This document shows, piece by piece, positions 11,503 through 22,983 of a stretch of DNA of 64,000 nt. Position numbers and translations under genes: made by a program. The first letter of the stretch is position 1. Every line of letters starts with the position of its first letter. The notes beneath the pieces are model-generated. The model searched no databases, was not told where the DNA came from, and saw only the letters and a program-made list of their open reading frames with translations. Source of the DNA: Kryptolebias marmoratus (Eukaryota; Chordata; Actinopteri; Cyprinodontiformes; Rivulidae); contig NC_051450.1 in assembly GCF_001649575.2 (NCBI RefSeq), positions 3,536,350 through 3,600,349 of the forward strand. Direction: 5' to 3'.

Positions 11503-11707
11503 CACTAGGGTATTTTGCTCCACAACATGAGTTTGTAATGATTGAGCTACTAATGAAGTTGACAGAATTTAAAAGCTAAAGTTACTACATCTTCACTGAA
11601 GGAACAGCATGTCAATAATTTTAACAAGACCTCTTTAACTTTTTATATTTAAACTAGTTTAATCTGCTTCCTGTTGGCTTCAGTCCATGTTTTTATTTTT
11701 TATTCAG

Positions 11708-11884
11708 ATTGAGTCGCTGCAGTTTGTCAGAGCTCAACAGTGCTTCTCTGGTCTCAGCTCTGAAGTCCAACCCGTCCCATCTGATAGAGCTGGACCTGAG
11801 TTACAACTACAATCTGAGGGATTCTGGAGTGAAAGTACTTTGTGGTTTTCTGGAAAGTCCACATTGTAGACTGGAGACTCTGAG
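11708..11884 (+). CDS. NLR LRR exon 3, intact
   Basis: An LRR exon of 177 nt with acceptor TTATTCAG, donor GAG|GTCAGA and the same phase as its sisters. It reads [20 protein letters not shown], then [18 protein letters not shown] and [12 protein letters not shown]. It has one codon more than exons 1 and 4, in the YNYNL segment. The exon itself is undamaged. The intron before it repeats the sequence before exons 2 and 4, so these exons arose by tandem duplication. Confidence 0.87.
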
Positions 11885-12164
11885 GTCAGATACCATGTTT
11901 TAGTTTTGTGCTGAGATTAATATGTTAAAGTGGTCCTGTCACTGAACTGCAGACATATGGCTGACGTACTAATCCACACTTAGAATCATCATGGTAAAGA
12001 CTGTTTTGTTCTTCAGAGTGTTTCATCAAAATATGGTTTATTTCCTTTCAAATATTCCACAGTAACAGACATATAATCAGTGATTCATTACGTCACTGTG
12101 AAGATTTTACTAGCTAAAATGCTTAATTAATGCTTTATTTCCCTGAGGGATAAATACATACCGT

Positions 12165-12885
12165 ATTTTCCAGACTATATGGCGCACTTAAAAGCCTTCA
12201 GTTTTCTCAAAAAACGACAGTGTGCCTTATAATCCGGAGCACCTTATATATGTAAGAAGTTGTAATGTTTTGGTACGACTTTGATCAACTACAAAGCCGC
12301 ACCGCTTGCAGCATTAGGCCCCCACATACTCAGGTGTACTGTCCGTACTCCGTGAGCCATGCAGACTCCACATGTACTGTCCGAGGACGGTTCAGGCTTC
12401 ATACTCGAGCGTACAGATTGCCTAACATTCTCCATTGACAATTTTCAGTCATGAGGTCACCGGACAAGGAGGATGAGATCACTTGCCTCTTAGCTTTAAA
12501 ACAGCAGAAGAAAAGAAGGAGCCTTTAACCCTGTTTCTTCACCACCAGGGCAGCTACCGCACACCTGCCAGTGCTGCACAGAGAGCAGCTGATTATCACC
12601 TGAGAGCGGTCCGTGTCACACACAGAACAGTTTGATGTGAACACCGTTTCTCACCGGGCAGTTTATTGTTTGACACAGAGTAAGCATCTGTGGTCATAAA
12701 AATTGATCTTTGCGTGTGTCCGGTGGACGTCCACTTTGAGTCCGCATTGAGTCCACCTCGAGTACGCGCAGCCCTCCACGGAGTGAAGTACACCCGAGTA
12801 TGTGGGGCCTTTACATCGGTGCAGTATTCTCTGAAAAGACGGGGCTGTTTTGTTTCATTTAATGCGCCTTATAATCTGGTGCAAA
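12165..12885. mobile_element. MITE with CCGTATTTTCCAG end, copy 1, with inner inverted repeat
   Basis: The left end reads CCGTATTTTCCAGACTATAT followed by GGCGCACTTAAAAGCC, and the right side carries GCGCCTTATAATCTGG. This matches, inverted, the copy at 52600-52941. Inside it, 12317-12809 is bounded by inverted ends (GGCCCCCACATACTCAGG and the reverse of ACCCGAGTATGTGGGGCC), so a second short element or foldback seems to sit within the first. I do not assign a superfamily. Confidence 0.6.
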
Positions 12886-13608
12886 GTCAGAGAGAGAACA
12901 ATGGAATCAGGGACACCTGGTTGAAAGAGAAAAGGTAAAGTTCTCTCTTCTTCTGAAATAAAAACAACTAAAAAGTGGAAGATGAGAGTTGACAGAAGTA
13001 GAGTCATTTTGGGACAGGAAATCAAGCAGCAGAGGGTTAAAAGAAAAGTTGGGCTAAGTTCAAATGCAAATAATCTGTGCCGGGATATTCTGTCCTCTAA
13101 TGGGAGAATTTCCTGAACTGACCAGCAAATTTACTTGCAAAACAAAAGAGAGGAATATTTGCTGTGTTCTAACACAATTTTTGTAGAAACCCTGATGAGT
13201 TTGACTTGCATTAAAGCCCTAAACAAACATTTAAAGATGTAGAAATTGTTAGACGGATAAAAATTCCAATCAAAACACTTTAAAAATGCTCAGCTATTTT
13301 GGCTTTTAAAGTAAGATGTAAATTAAATGTTACACCATGTTTAAACCTTCATTAAATTTAAAAACAGTTTGTGTTTATGTTTTTATCTAAATGCCATCAC
13401 AATTCCTTTCAAATTTCACCTGACTTCGCTGTACAACAGGTGTTTTTTATTGATGCAGTTTAAGGAGTGCAAGAGCTAAAATCTCCACATCTTTATTGAA
13501 GTGGCAACATGTTGTCATTAATATTAATGAGAGCTCTTTAACTTGTTCTGTTTGACTGTTTCAACATGCATCCTGTTGACTTCAGTTCATCTTTTACTCT
13601 TTATTCAG

Positions 13609-13782
13609 ATTGTGGAACTGCAGTTTGTCAGAGATCAGCTGCTGTTCTCTGCTCTCAGCTCTGAAGTCCAACCCCTCCCATCTGACAGAACTGGACCTGA
13701 GTTACAACAACCTGCACGATCCAAATGTGAAACAATTGTTGGATGTTGTGGAGAATCCAGACTACAAACTGAAGACTCTGAG
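13609..13782 (+). CDS. NLR LRR exon 4, intact
   Basis: An LRR exon of 174 nt with acceptor TTATTCAG, donor GAG|GTCTGT and phase 2. It reads [20 protein letters not shown], then [18 protein letters not shown] and [11 protein letters not shown]. The usual SPHC is replaced by NPDY. It is undamaged, but it can only be translated in frame if exons 1 and 2 are both skipped or the gene copy is otherwise repaired. Confidence 0.87.
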
Positions 13783-14537
13783 GTCTGTAGATGGAGCAGT
13801 GTTGTTTTAAATCCAGTTAGTATTAAAGCAGGCTCTATTGTTTTCAGTAAACTGCTTTCCTCAGTGGAACCGTAAGAGGAGAATGTTGACAGGCTTCATG
13901 ACTGGACGCAAAGATAGGGACAATAATCTACCAATCAGATGAGCCAGAAGCTTTTTATGTTTAGGTGTGTTGATGCAAAGATGGCTTTTGTTGTTATATT
14001 CATGTCTACAGGAAATGAAGCTGAATTTTGGCTGACAGCCTTCCAAGGAATGTAGTCCTTACACGTCAAATCTGATCTCAGACTGTTTGTTCTCTTATTT
14101 TAACATTTAATAACTGATCACTTTCATTGTTGTCACAGCTCTGAGATCTGTCTGACTGCAGCCTGTAATCATAAGGTCTTATTTAAGAAATCAATACGTT
14201 TAGTAACCATGTGGTATTTATACAAAGCAGGACATCTGCTGAAGTCCATTCATCACATTTGTCAATTTGTTTCATCTACATCTTTTCATTGAGAGCCACC
14301 ATGTTTATTTCCCATCTGAGTCACAAAGTTTGTGACTTTAAATGGAGCAGCAGCTATAGTTTGTTTCCACTGTGGACTTGAGTGAAACCTGCAAAGGAAA
14401 CAAACGTACGTTAGCATGAGAGCAGGAACAGGAATGAGCTTCCTGCTCCTCATTATACTGAATGCACTGCATCCCAGCTAATGAAGAGTCTAGAAACATG
14501 AATTTCTCTGCTCTGTTCTTCCTTCTTCTCTTTGCAG

Positions 14538-14568
14538 ATGGGACACAGCATTTCCAGTAATATCCTGA
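14538..14568 (+). CDS. Possible terminal exon of the NLR
   Basis: After the acceptor CTCTTTGCAG, the phase that follows the LRR exons gives R-WDTAFPVIS and then TGA (14566-14568). I place a short last exon here because acceptor, phase and early stop agree. No other C-terminal domain such as B30.2 is seen nearby. This is weak evidence, since any acceptor followed by an early stop would look the same. Confidence 0.35.
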
Positions 14569-14904
14569 GAGAATATGTCCTGATGATCCACAGACACTGA
14601 AGCAGCAGCTTCAGGTGAAGAAACTTTGACTGGATCATGATGATGAGCACTGGGTTCTTTTTTTGTGTTTATATTATTAATTTTATATACTTTGTATTAA
14701 CTTCTGAATGTCTTTTCTCTTTAGAACAACAAAATTAAAGTTGAGGTTGAAATGCTCCATAAAGAAAAGGTTTCATAAACTGATCTTTGATGCCTACATT
14801 CAGTTTCATGTAAGATTAGAGAAACCTGTACAGTAAATATAATCTATTTTCATTTATTTTAGTTTCTTTTTTATATCTAAAAGGGCATTTTATTTAGGTT
14901 TTGT

Positions 14905-15000
14905 CTCGGGGGGGATGGCTTTCGCCCATGGGTAAGGGGGTTTGATCCTCACCCCTGCAGTGTCCTTGGGCAAGCTTACGTTGTTGATTATAAGTGTTTA
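14905..15000. repeat. SINE-like fragment
   Basis: It contains GGTTTGATCCTCACCCCTGC followed by AGTGTCCTTGGGCAAG, wording I recognise from tRNA-derived or similar dispersed fish repeats (B-box-like GGTTTGATCCT). The fragment is degraded and its ends are not defined. Confidence 0.4.
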
Positions 15001-15896
15001 CTGCTGTTTTGGTAAAATGACTCAAGTTTGCATATCCTGTGTGTCTCCAAACATCACAGATCAGTTACAAATAACAGGCTTTCACAGCATCACAACTGCA
15101 GGGCTTTTTGGAGGCTGTGAGCCATGGTGCCAAACTGACAGAGGTGGATTAACCCTCTCCTGCCTGGGACAGGATTGCTAGCTTCATTCCTCCCAGTGAA
15201 TCTTGAAATCAGATTAGCTTCAGCAATGGTCTTAATGCCATTTATTTTAGGCTACCGGGACCTGCACTGATGACTCTGAAGGATAAGAGGCAAATTTCTT
15301 TGATCATAGCAACACATGATGGCTGAAATATGATTAGATAAAAGCTCTAAAATAAACATACATTTCTAAAAGCTGCACATCCAAGTCAGAAGCAACTGAA
15401 TGGAAAATATAGACTATTATCAATAAGGAAAAATTTTTGTAGACACAAAAGCATTTCTAGTAGAATGCGTGTCACTGATTCTGATCACTAAATATTTAGG
15501 CCAGCAGGGAAGGCCTTGCCGGCACAATTTTTATTTTGTTTTTCACACAAATTTGATCTCTATCAGTCACAACTTCCTGTTTCAGAAAGAAAACTTGTTT
15601 TATTGAAGTGACAGAGTGAAAGAAAATATCAAACATGAGTTGCTGTGTCACCTCTGAACATATTAAATTGTGTAGAAGGCTCTGAATGCTTCCATGTCTT
15701 CTCTGTAGAAAACATGAACAGGACCAGATCACAATGTGAGTTCAGTCAAACAGAAAAGTGGCTGAGGGAATGAAGGGAGGTTTGTATGCAGAGTTGATGA
15801 AGCACAATCCGTTAAAAGATCTGTTCAGCTTCAATGTCAGGGAAATGATCAAGTTAGAAAAGACTTACAGAACCAGTTTAACCTTTTAGATACTTT

Positions 15897-17075
15897 CAGG
15901 GGTGGAAATTAAAAATTTTGATCACCAGCCATAGTGGCTGGTGGACAAATTTTTTTACCANNNNNNNNNNNNNNNNNNNNNNNNNNNNNNNNNNNNNNNN
16001 NNNNNNNNNNNNNNNNNNNNNNNNNNNNNNNNNNNNNNNNNNNNNNNNNNNNNNNNNNNNNNNNNNNNNNNNNNNNNNNNNNNNNNNNNNNNNNNNNNNN
16101 NNNNNNNNNNNNNNNNNNNNNNNNNNNNNNNNNNNNNNNNNNNNNNNNNNNNNNNNNNNNNNNNNNNNNNNNNNNNNNNNNNNNNNNNNNNNNNNNNNNN
16201 NNNNNNNNNNNNNNNNNNNNNNNNNNNNNNNNNNNNNNNNNNNNNNNNNNNNNNNNNNNNNNNNNNNNNNNNNNNNNNNNNNNNNNNNNNNNNNNNNNNN
16301 NNNNNNNNNNNNNNNNNNNNNNNNNNNNNNNNNNNNNNNNNNNNNNNNNNNNNNNNNNNNNNNNNNNNNNNNNNNNNNNNNNNNNNNNNNNNNNNNNNNN
16401 NNNNNNNNNNNNNNNNNNNNNNNNNNNNNNNNNNNNNNNNNNNNNNNNNNNNNNNNNNNNNNNNNNNNNNNNNNNNNNNNNNNNNNNNNNNNNNNNNNNN
16501 NNNNNNNNNNNNNNNNNNNNNNNNNNNNNNNNNNNNNNNNNNNNNNNNNNNNNNNNNNNNNNNNNNNNNNNNNNNNNNNNNNNNNNNNNNNNNNNNNNNN
16601 NNNNNNNNNNNNNNNNNNNNNNNNNNNNNNNNNNNNNNNNNNNNNNNNNNNNNNNNNNNNNNNNNNNNNNNNNNNNNNNNNNNNNNNNNNNNNNNNNNNN
16701 NNNNNNNNNNNNNNNNNNNNNNNNNNNNNNNNNNNNNNNNNNNNNNNNNNNNNNNNNNNNNNNNNNNNNNNNNNNNNNNNNNNNNNNNNNNNNNNNNNNN
16801 NNNNNNNNNNNNNNNNNNNNNNNNNNNNNNNNNNNNNNNNNNNNNNNNNNNNNNNNNNNNNNNNNNNNNNNNNNNNNNNNNNNNNNNNNNNNNNNNNNNN
16901 NGTAACAGCAGCAACTCGAGCACATTGCTGCCCCCTATATGTCAGGAGGACAAATAACACCTTTTCTGTTCAAATTGCCAACCCGCCACAGTGGCGTGTA
17001 TGTTGATCAAATTCACCCGCCACTTCAAATATTTACCCGCATTTGGCGGGTGGCGGGTGCTAATTTCCACCCCTG
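15897..17075. mobile_element. hAT element with perfect 8-bp TSD (mostly gap)
   Basis: Terminal inverted repeats CAGGGGTGGAAATTA and TAATTTCCACCCCTG are flanked by GATACTTT at 15889-15896 and 17076-17083. Subterminal sequence on both sides carries inverted CCAGCCA / GGCGGG-type blocks. The interior (15961-16901) is unknown, so autonomy cannot be judged. Confidence 0.92.
15961..16901. other. Assembly gap (941 N)
   Basis: A run of N inside the hAT element. Open frames spanning it are artefacts. Confidence 0.99.
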
Positions 17076-17418
17076 GATACTTTACGTTACCAACATTTAA
17101 AACAGATACAGCAGGAATAAATTCAGCAAATAACACCTTCTGTCTCAGATGAAACATATTTGGAAATAGTTTTGGTTGAAGCCTTTTCTTTTTGTGAACT
17201 TTTCTCTTCACTGAGCATTTTTCATCACAACGGGATGCTTTAAAGTAACAGTTGGAATTATCTTCTATTGTTGTCTCTAATTAGTGTTTGAATAATCAAA
17301 CAGAACAGGAAGAAACATCTTTGTGTGATATTTGTCTCTCTCTGTGTGTTCTGTGTGAAACACTAACTGTAGCTGTGCTTTGTGTTTTTCTGCTTCCAGA
17401 TTTGGTTTCTAGCTCATT

Positions 17419-17433
17419 GCTGCCACCTGCTGG
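17419..17433 (-). promoter_or_regulatory. CTCF-like motif
   Basis: GCTGCCACCTGCTGG matches all 15 positions of the reverse complement of CCANNAGRKGGCRSY, the vertebrate CTCF core as I recall it. Occupancy is not shown by sequence. Confidence 0.45.
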
Positions 17434-17554
17434 ATCGACACACCAACTTTACAATTCAGCTGATTTTCACATCTGCTTCCTGATTTTAGATTTACATTTT
17501 GTCCTTGTTATTGTCTTAAGTTTGCTCTTTTCTCTCTCTGTTAATTGCTTCTTG

Positions 17555-17569
17555 TCACCAGAGGGCGCT
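17555..17569 (+). promoter_or_regulatory. CTCF-like motif
   Basis: TCACCAGAGGGCGCT matches 14 of 15 positions of CCANNAGRKGGCRSY. It lies 120 bp from an opposite-facing match. The flank CTACTGTGACAG is similar to that of the site at 45618. Confidence 0.45.
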
Positions 17570-17589
17570 ACTGTGACAGAAGGATGGAG

Positions 17590-18089
17590 AAGGATTTCCA
17601 TCCATCCATGCATCCATTTTCTTTGTCTTGCTTCTCCATTCTGGGTCACGGGTAGCTGTTGCATCTCTCCATCAGTCTGGAGGAGGATATATATACATTT
17701 GTTATATGTGTGGAACATTGCACACAGTGTTGCTGGCATGTTAAACCTGATTGATAGCTGTGTGATTTTTTTATTTTCTTAAATGAATGGGTCTAACTGA
17801 AGAAACGAATTGCACCTTGGGATTAATAAAGTTTTCTGATTCTGAAAGTTACATAGAATTGATCTGAAATGGTGACTTCTTCTGGTTGACTGATCAGATC
17901 ACACGTGGATCTGAGGAGGCAACATGTTTTTATGTATTAAAATACACCAATTAGCTTTAAAATAGTCTTTAAAACTTGTTTTAATAGCAGAAATCAAAGT
18001 GGGCAACAGTTCTCTTGGATGTGTGTGTGTCCACTGTTTATTATTGCCGGCCACTGAACAGAAAAAGGTGGGAGATAATGATTTTGCCT
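17590..18089. other. Spacer with no recognised feature
   Basis: AT-rich sequence with a short run of CCATCCATG near 17600. No coding or structural signal recognised. Confidence 0.5.
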
Positions 18090-18250
18090 GTTTCCGTCTT
18101 TTGACAACATATCTCAAGAACCACTGGACAGATTTCATTGAAAAGCTCAGAAAGTGATCATTGAATGTACAATTACAGCTGATTAACTTTTGGGCTCAAT
18201 CTAATTCAAGATGGCCACCACAGCTAATCAGCATTAGCGAACCCAAACTG
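18090..18250 (+). repeat. Dispersed repeat with AATTCAAGATGGCC core, copy 1
   Basis: It shares CTCAGAAAGTGATCAT and TCAAGATGGCCACC with copies at 23670-23890 and, inverted, at 51455-51670. The family is unassigned and no coding potential is seen. Confidence 0.65.
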
Positions 18251-18259
18251 ACTATTCTT

Positions 18260-20559
18260 CAGTCAGTCAAAAAAACAAAACAAAAAAAAAACAGTTTTTT
18301 TGTTTGTTTTTAATTTACAGTCAGCTTTTTTCCACAGGTTCACTTCTGCTAAAGGAGCCCATCATTATGTATATGAATGATGACAAAGTTTCTCCCAAAT
18401 CATTTTTGTAAAAGCTTGCATCTATCATCTCAAATGATAGGAGTGAAAATGCAGTTGAAATGAATGAACATAAAACAACCTTTGTATTATCCGCTCTGTT
18501 GAAACAAACATGGTTATGGGCTGAAATCATGGAGTCCACTCTGGTCAGCAAATGAAACAACACCGGAGAACAAAAGAAGTCTTGCTAGTGTAGAGGAGCT
18601 GCCAGAGTTTATTGCTAATTTGACCTCATTACTGAGGCCTTAGTCGTCCCAGAGATGTACAGGGGCTAACGGGGCCGTTTAAATTCTCCAGAATTCACAC
18701 TCATTTGGCACGCAGCAGTGACACAAACCCACACAGGCTCAGCTCACCACGTTCAGCAACAAGATGAAACTACAAACTAACATCGAGACTTAAATAAATC
18801 TCTGGGAGAATTCTAATCCACCAGCTGTGAAGACCATTAGAATTTACTCAGACATTTCAATGGCACTCCAACCAGTAAAATGAGATTAAAAGTTTTATAC
18901 ATTCTGGAAGGACCTTGAATTTTCAGTGGTCTCTAGAGACCACAAGCATCCATAACATTTACTTATTTAAAATGGTGTAGTATTTTTTTCTTTTTAATGT
19001 ATTTTCCTTTCAAATTGCTCTGTGCACAAATGTTACTGCACAAATAAACTTGTACTGGCTTTCTGCTTGCACTCTTAGAGGAAACACACCACTCTTATAA
19101 CATACAATATATTGCATCATACCAGTGGAATGGAACATATTATATCCTATGGCCCTGGATCTAAATGACTTACTGGTCGGTCCTGACATAGAACATCACC
19201 ACACACCAGTACTAGCAAAACGTTTTGAGTTTTATAAGCGTGTGGTATTTCCTTCAGTAACACCTTCAGGAGGAACATGATGTTTAATCCCCACTGCTAG
19301 CTGAGCTTCAAGAACAGAACAAAATGTTGGACATTCAGGACTGCATCCTTGTTCCAACTACAAGATGTAATATGTTGGCAGCCTGCAAGGCTCACTAGTT
19401 CAGTTTTAGGCTTTCTGAATAATTAACCCTCAAACATAAATGTGACTGGACATCTAACTCTGGTAAAAACTCACTCTGAATTTACCAGAATCACTTATGC
19501 GTCAAATAGAAAACTTTCCGAGGCATTAACAATCCTGGCCACCTCCTAAATCTTCTACTTTGGCGTTTACTGTGCACCATGAAGATGTGCAGATGTTTTT
19601 CAGATGGCGTTTCCTCACTCCGGGTGTTTTATGTAATGTCTGAATGACCTCGGGTTACTCTCGGTGCTTAACTCTGCAGCCTCAAAGGTCTACTGGAACT
19701 GTGTGAATGTGAAATCATTTCAGAAAAGCTGGACAAACAGCTCCTTCTCTTCCTTGGGACACAAACAAAAACTGGCATCTCATATTTTATTATCTTACTC
19801 CATCAGATCAGTTTCTTAGGTTTAGTCAACAAATATGTCCCTCAGCTCAAAGTGGGAGACAGAAAAAATGACAAAGAACTCATATTTTTGTTGATGTTGT
19901 TGTCTTTACAGACAGAAACAGCCAGAATCATCTCTGGGATTGTTTCCATTAGCTGTGCAGTGACATCAAGCAGATGACAAAATCAACAAGCTGATTTGAC
20001 AATGATCTGTGTGGTCTGTTACATTTCTCAAATCAGAATCAGACTTTATGGCTTTTCAACCACCCAGTTTGAACCATTTTAATAAAAATCTCTATAATCT
20101 TAATCATAAGCTTGAGATGCCTCTTGTATCATTGCCCTCTAGACAAAAATAATGAGGTTCTGAGAAGTGGTCAGATCATTAGTCAGAGAAAAGTCCTCAA
20201 TCATCTCCAGAAGGTCACTTTGCAGCCTGTGTTCTGCCTGTCGGACTTCTGTGCATCTGATTTCTGTGCATCTTCCACATCTACTGTAGCTTCTGGTTCT
20301 TATGGAATGCTTTGTCCAACAACATTACATTTGTTTCTTTTAGAAAACTCAACATCAAAAAGAGCATTGTGTAGGATTTTTGTTTTTTGCAAACAAATAA
20401 CCTTTTATCTTTCATGACTAATACATGTCACATATAGAATACACTGGATTCATAATACAACATAGCATACTAGAAAGATGGATGGATTAACATTTTTGAG
20501 TTCTTGTTTCTTTACGCCGGGTCCATCTCTTTCATCTACTGTAACTCCTTTGTGTTTTG
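18260..20559. other. Gene-free AT-rich sequence
   Basis: No exon, RNA gene or recognisable repeat was found. All frames are short and low in complexity. Confidence 0.5.
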
Positions 20560-20995
20560 TCATGTGGCATGGGGATGACGGAGACGAACCCAGACTCATA
20601 ATAAAAGAAAACTAATTTATTACATTAAGAATAGACGAAAACAAAAAGCTGACATGGCAGCAAAACAAAAGGATAAACAGAACATAAAGCACAGAGCAGC
20701 AGAACTAGGAATGATGGCGAGACAACAAATAAAACAACAACAATGGACCAGCGGAGTATTGACAGAAATGACCGGGTTTTAAAGTACTGAGGATAACCAG
20801 GTAAGTGGGAACAGGTGACATGATTACCAAACTTGGACAGGTGTAGGTGGGCGTGGCAGGGAGACAGAGAGAGATAGACTGAGGAGGGAGGAGAAAGTGA
20901 AAACACGAAATGAGACAGAAACTAAACACAAACCAGCAAACTAAATAAGAATGAAACAAAACCAAAACACAGGAAAAACCCAAATCCTCACATGT
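20560..20995 (-). repeat. A-rich dispersed repeat candidate
   Basis: A strand-biased, A-rich segment with GGAACAGGTGACATGATTAC and an end reading AAAACCCAAATCCTCACATG. It resembles dispersed fish repeats that I cannot name. A weaker segment of the same style lies at 59340-59545 (ending CCCACATTCTCACA). The reading frames inside it are compositional. Confidence 0.35.
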
Positions 20996-20999
20996 TTTT

Positions 21000-22060
21000 T
21001 GTATGGCTCTTGGTGAGTTTGACCTTTTCTACAGGCTCATCTGCCATTCTAACTGTGGCTGGCACTCAGCTGTTTGATTTTGGTCTGTGCCCCTTGGCAA
21101 CATGCTCTGGAGCTTGTTTCTGCAGAGACTATTCAAAGGAGGCCAAGTTGTGGTGGTTGTAATGAAATAGGAGACAACGTAACCTCATAAACTCTATCAC
21201 AGCATCTGTGCCACTACGCCAGATGCCATTACAGAACATAGCATAGCCTCATCCTTCTTCTGTATTTTTCTTTAACACGGTCTCTTCTACCCTATGCTGT
21301 CATGGAAGCACCCAATGAAAAGAAGAGATAACAGCAACAAAATAAAACAGAACATAGATGAATTCACTGTTTAAACCTAAGAACACAACAAAAGTGAACA
21401 AAGAGAATAGGTGACAAGCCAGTCAAATACATGGTTTGTCTACCAGCAACTTTCATCTGATAGAAAACTTTAAACCTGTAGACAATAGAGCTTCTCTTTT
21501 AATAATGTTTGACAACACAAGAGGCTGATGTAGTCACCTTCAGCACTTTGCATTTTACAAGCCTGTTAGGGATTAGGTCATAGAGTTAGGAGCAGTTAAA
21601 ACTGTGGAGGAATTGAATGTCTCTCTGTGCTTGTTTTGAATGGACTGAATATGTAGACTATAATATTTCTGCCACTAAGACCAACTGGGAATTGATAGAC
21701 CAGTACACTTGAGGCAACCCTGCTTTACATCGCAGGAGGAAAATCTGATTGTGTCTTTAACCACGTTCATTAGAAAATTGATTGTCAAGCTAAGCAATAC
21801 CTACTACACAGAAGAGAAACTGACCCAGCTCATCTAAGTACAGATGTTGGAGTCATGGCTCATTTAATATTAAAGTAAATGTGTTTGTCTGACCATAGGT
21901 ACGTCTAATAAATGCTGTAGAGAGGATTCAACTCCAGAGTTAACCCATACTAGTGAGAAAAATGTCATTTTAAATTAGCCTTCAGAATGAAAGCCAATAC
22001 CCTGCTTGTCATTTTCAAATAAATTGTTAGCCATGCTAATAAATAAGTAAACATTTTAAA
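21000..22060. other. Gene-free sequence
   Basis: I see no coding exon or named repeat here. Confidence 0.5.
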
Positions 22061-22062
22061 GT

Positions 22063-22445
22063 GAATCCCAAGGCGTTCCCAGGCCAGCCGAGAAACATAG
22101 TCCCTCCAGCGTGTCCTGGGTCTTCCTCTGGGCCTCCTCCTGGTGGGACGTGCCCAGAACACCTCACCAGGGAGGCGTCCAGGAGGCATCCTCACCAGAT
22201 GCCCGAGCCACCTCAACTGGCTCCTCTCGACGTGGAGGAGCAGCGGCTCTACTCTGAGTCCCTCCCGGATGACCGAGCTTCTCACCCTATCTCTAAGGGA
22301 GAGCCCAGACACCCTGCGGAGGAAACTCATTTCAGCCGCTTGTATTCGCAATCTCGTTCTTTCAGTCACTACCCAAAGCTCGTGACCATAGATGAGGGTA
22401 GGAACGTAGATTGACTGGGAAATCGAGAGCTTTGCCTTAATCAAA
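22063..22445 (-). mobile_element. RTE-type LINE 3' coding fragment, minus strand
   Basis: On the minus strand the frame is open for about 125 codons and encodes the RTE C-terminal region: YVPTLIYGHELWVVTERTR, then LLLHVERSQLRWLGHLVRMP and RRRPRGRPRTRWRDYVSRL. It starts abruptly near 22445 (5' truncation) and stops matching at 22063 without a GATG tail. It is the best preserved C-terminal copy in the window. Confidence 0.9.
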
Positions 22446-22789
22446 TTAGTTCACACCTACAGAATGCAAGATTCCCTGTGAATTTGAGAAAGTATGTTAC
22501 AAGAAGGCACCTTTTTTATCCCGGTTGAGCTCTGACCTCATCATGTGACATTAGGTCATTACAAATTTACAAAATGGAAACTGCGTGTAACACAAGATTC
22601 AAGATTCACTTGTTCTCACATTAAAACTGTCCTATTGTTTTGAAGAAAAAAAAACCTTTTTAGATAATATCTAAAGAACACAAAACGTTAATAAGATAAA
22701 GCTAGTCTGGTTATTTCAAAATAAAGAAAAAATCAAGTCGTGATTTTAAGAAAATCACAAAAAAATATTAATAGAACGTATGGCCGTTT

Positions 22790-22983
22790 TCGGCATCCAC
22801 ACATAAGTCCTATTTCCGGTTAAGCCTTTATTTTGAAAGTCCTAGGCGGCAGCTTCGTAGTTCGTGTGAACTTGACACATGTTTTCCGGCTGACTGCACA
22901 GCTGTGGAGAAAACTGAGTGATTGTGTGTCCGTGTTGTTCGTCAGGATACGGCAGGGTGTGTGTTTCCTCCGCGATAGAGTCG
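22790..22983 (+). promoter_or_regulatory. Candidate CpG/ETS promoter and non-coding first exon
   Basis: A CpG-richer stretch in AT-rich surroundings with two ETS-type TTCCGG cores (22814-22819 and 22884-22889) and several CG dinucleotides. It ends in a strong donor, GAGTCG|GTAAGTGA, at 22983/22984. There is no open coding frame through it. It could be a distal start of the SVIL gene 28 kb downstream on the same strand, or of an unrecognised gene. Transcript data would decide. Confidence 0.4.

Larger units (their letters stand above)
8120..11560 (+). mobile_element. RTE-type LINE host copy, plus strand, interrupted twice
   Basis: A decayed plus-strand RTE copy in the NLR intron. Endonuclease remnants (LLCKVEQFQLDQIVLTSTY, about 8160-8215, then MFDFIIVLSDLRP near 8670) run to 9039. 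The copy resumes at 10066 with the sequence expected next (ggttgtggaagcaaaaactt), continues with RT remnants (about 10290-10650) and resumes once more at 11503-11560. The two breaks are a nested minus-strand RTE derivative (9040-10065) and a hAT element (10654-11502), each flanked by a target duplication. There are many stops and an internal deletion near 10245. Confidence 0.8.

Noticed and set aside
14930..14960. A tRNA gene at the GGTTTGATCC box
   Set aside because: No matching A box, acceptor stem or anticodon arm can be drawn; a SINE fragment is more likely.
15896..17006. Frames of 320-360 codons on both strands
   Set aside because: They run through the N gap 15961-16901; almost all residues are unknown.
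17467..17782. Paired frames of 90 and 164 codons near 17.5 kb
   Set aside because: Hydrophobic AT-rich translation without domain; the region carries CTCF-like motifs and simple sequence instead.
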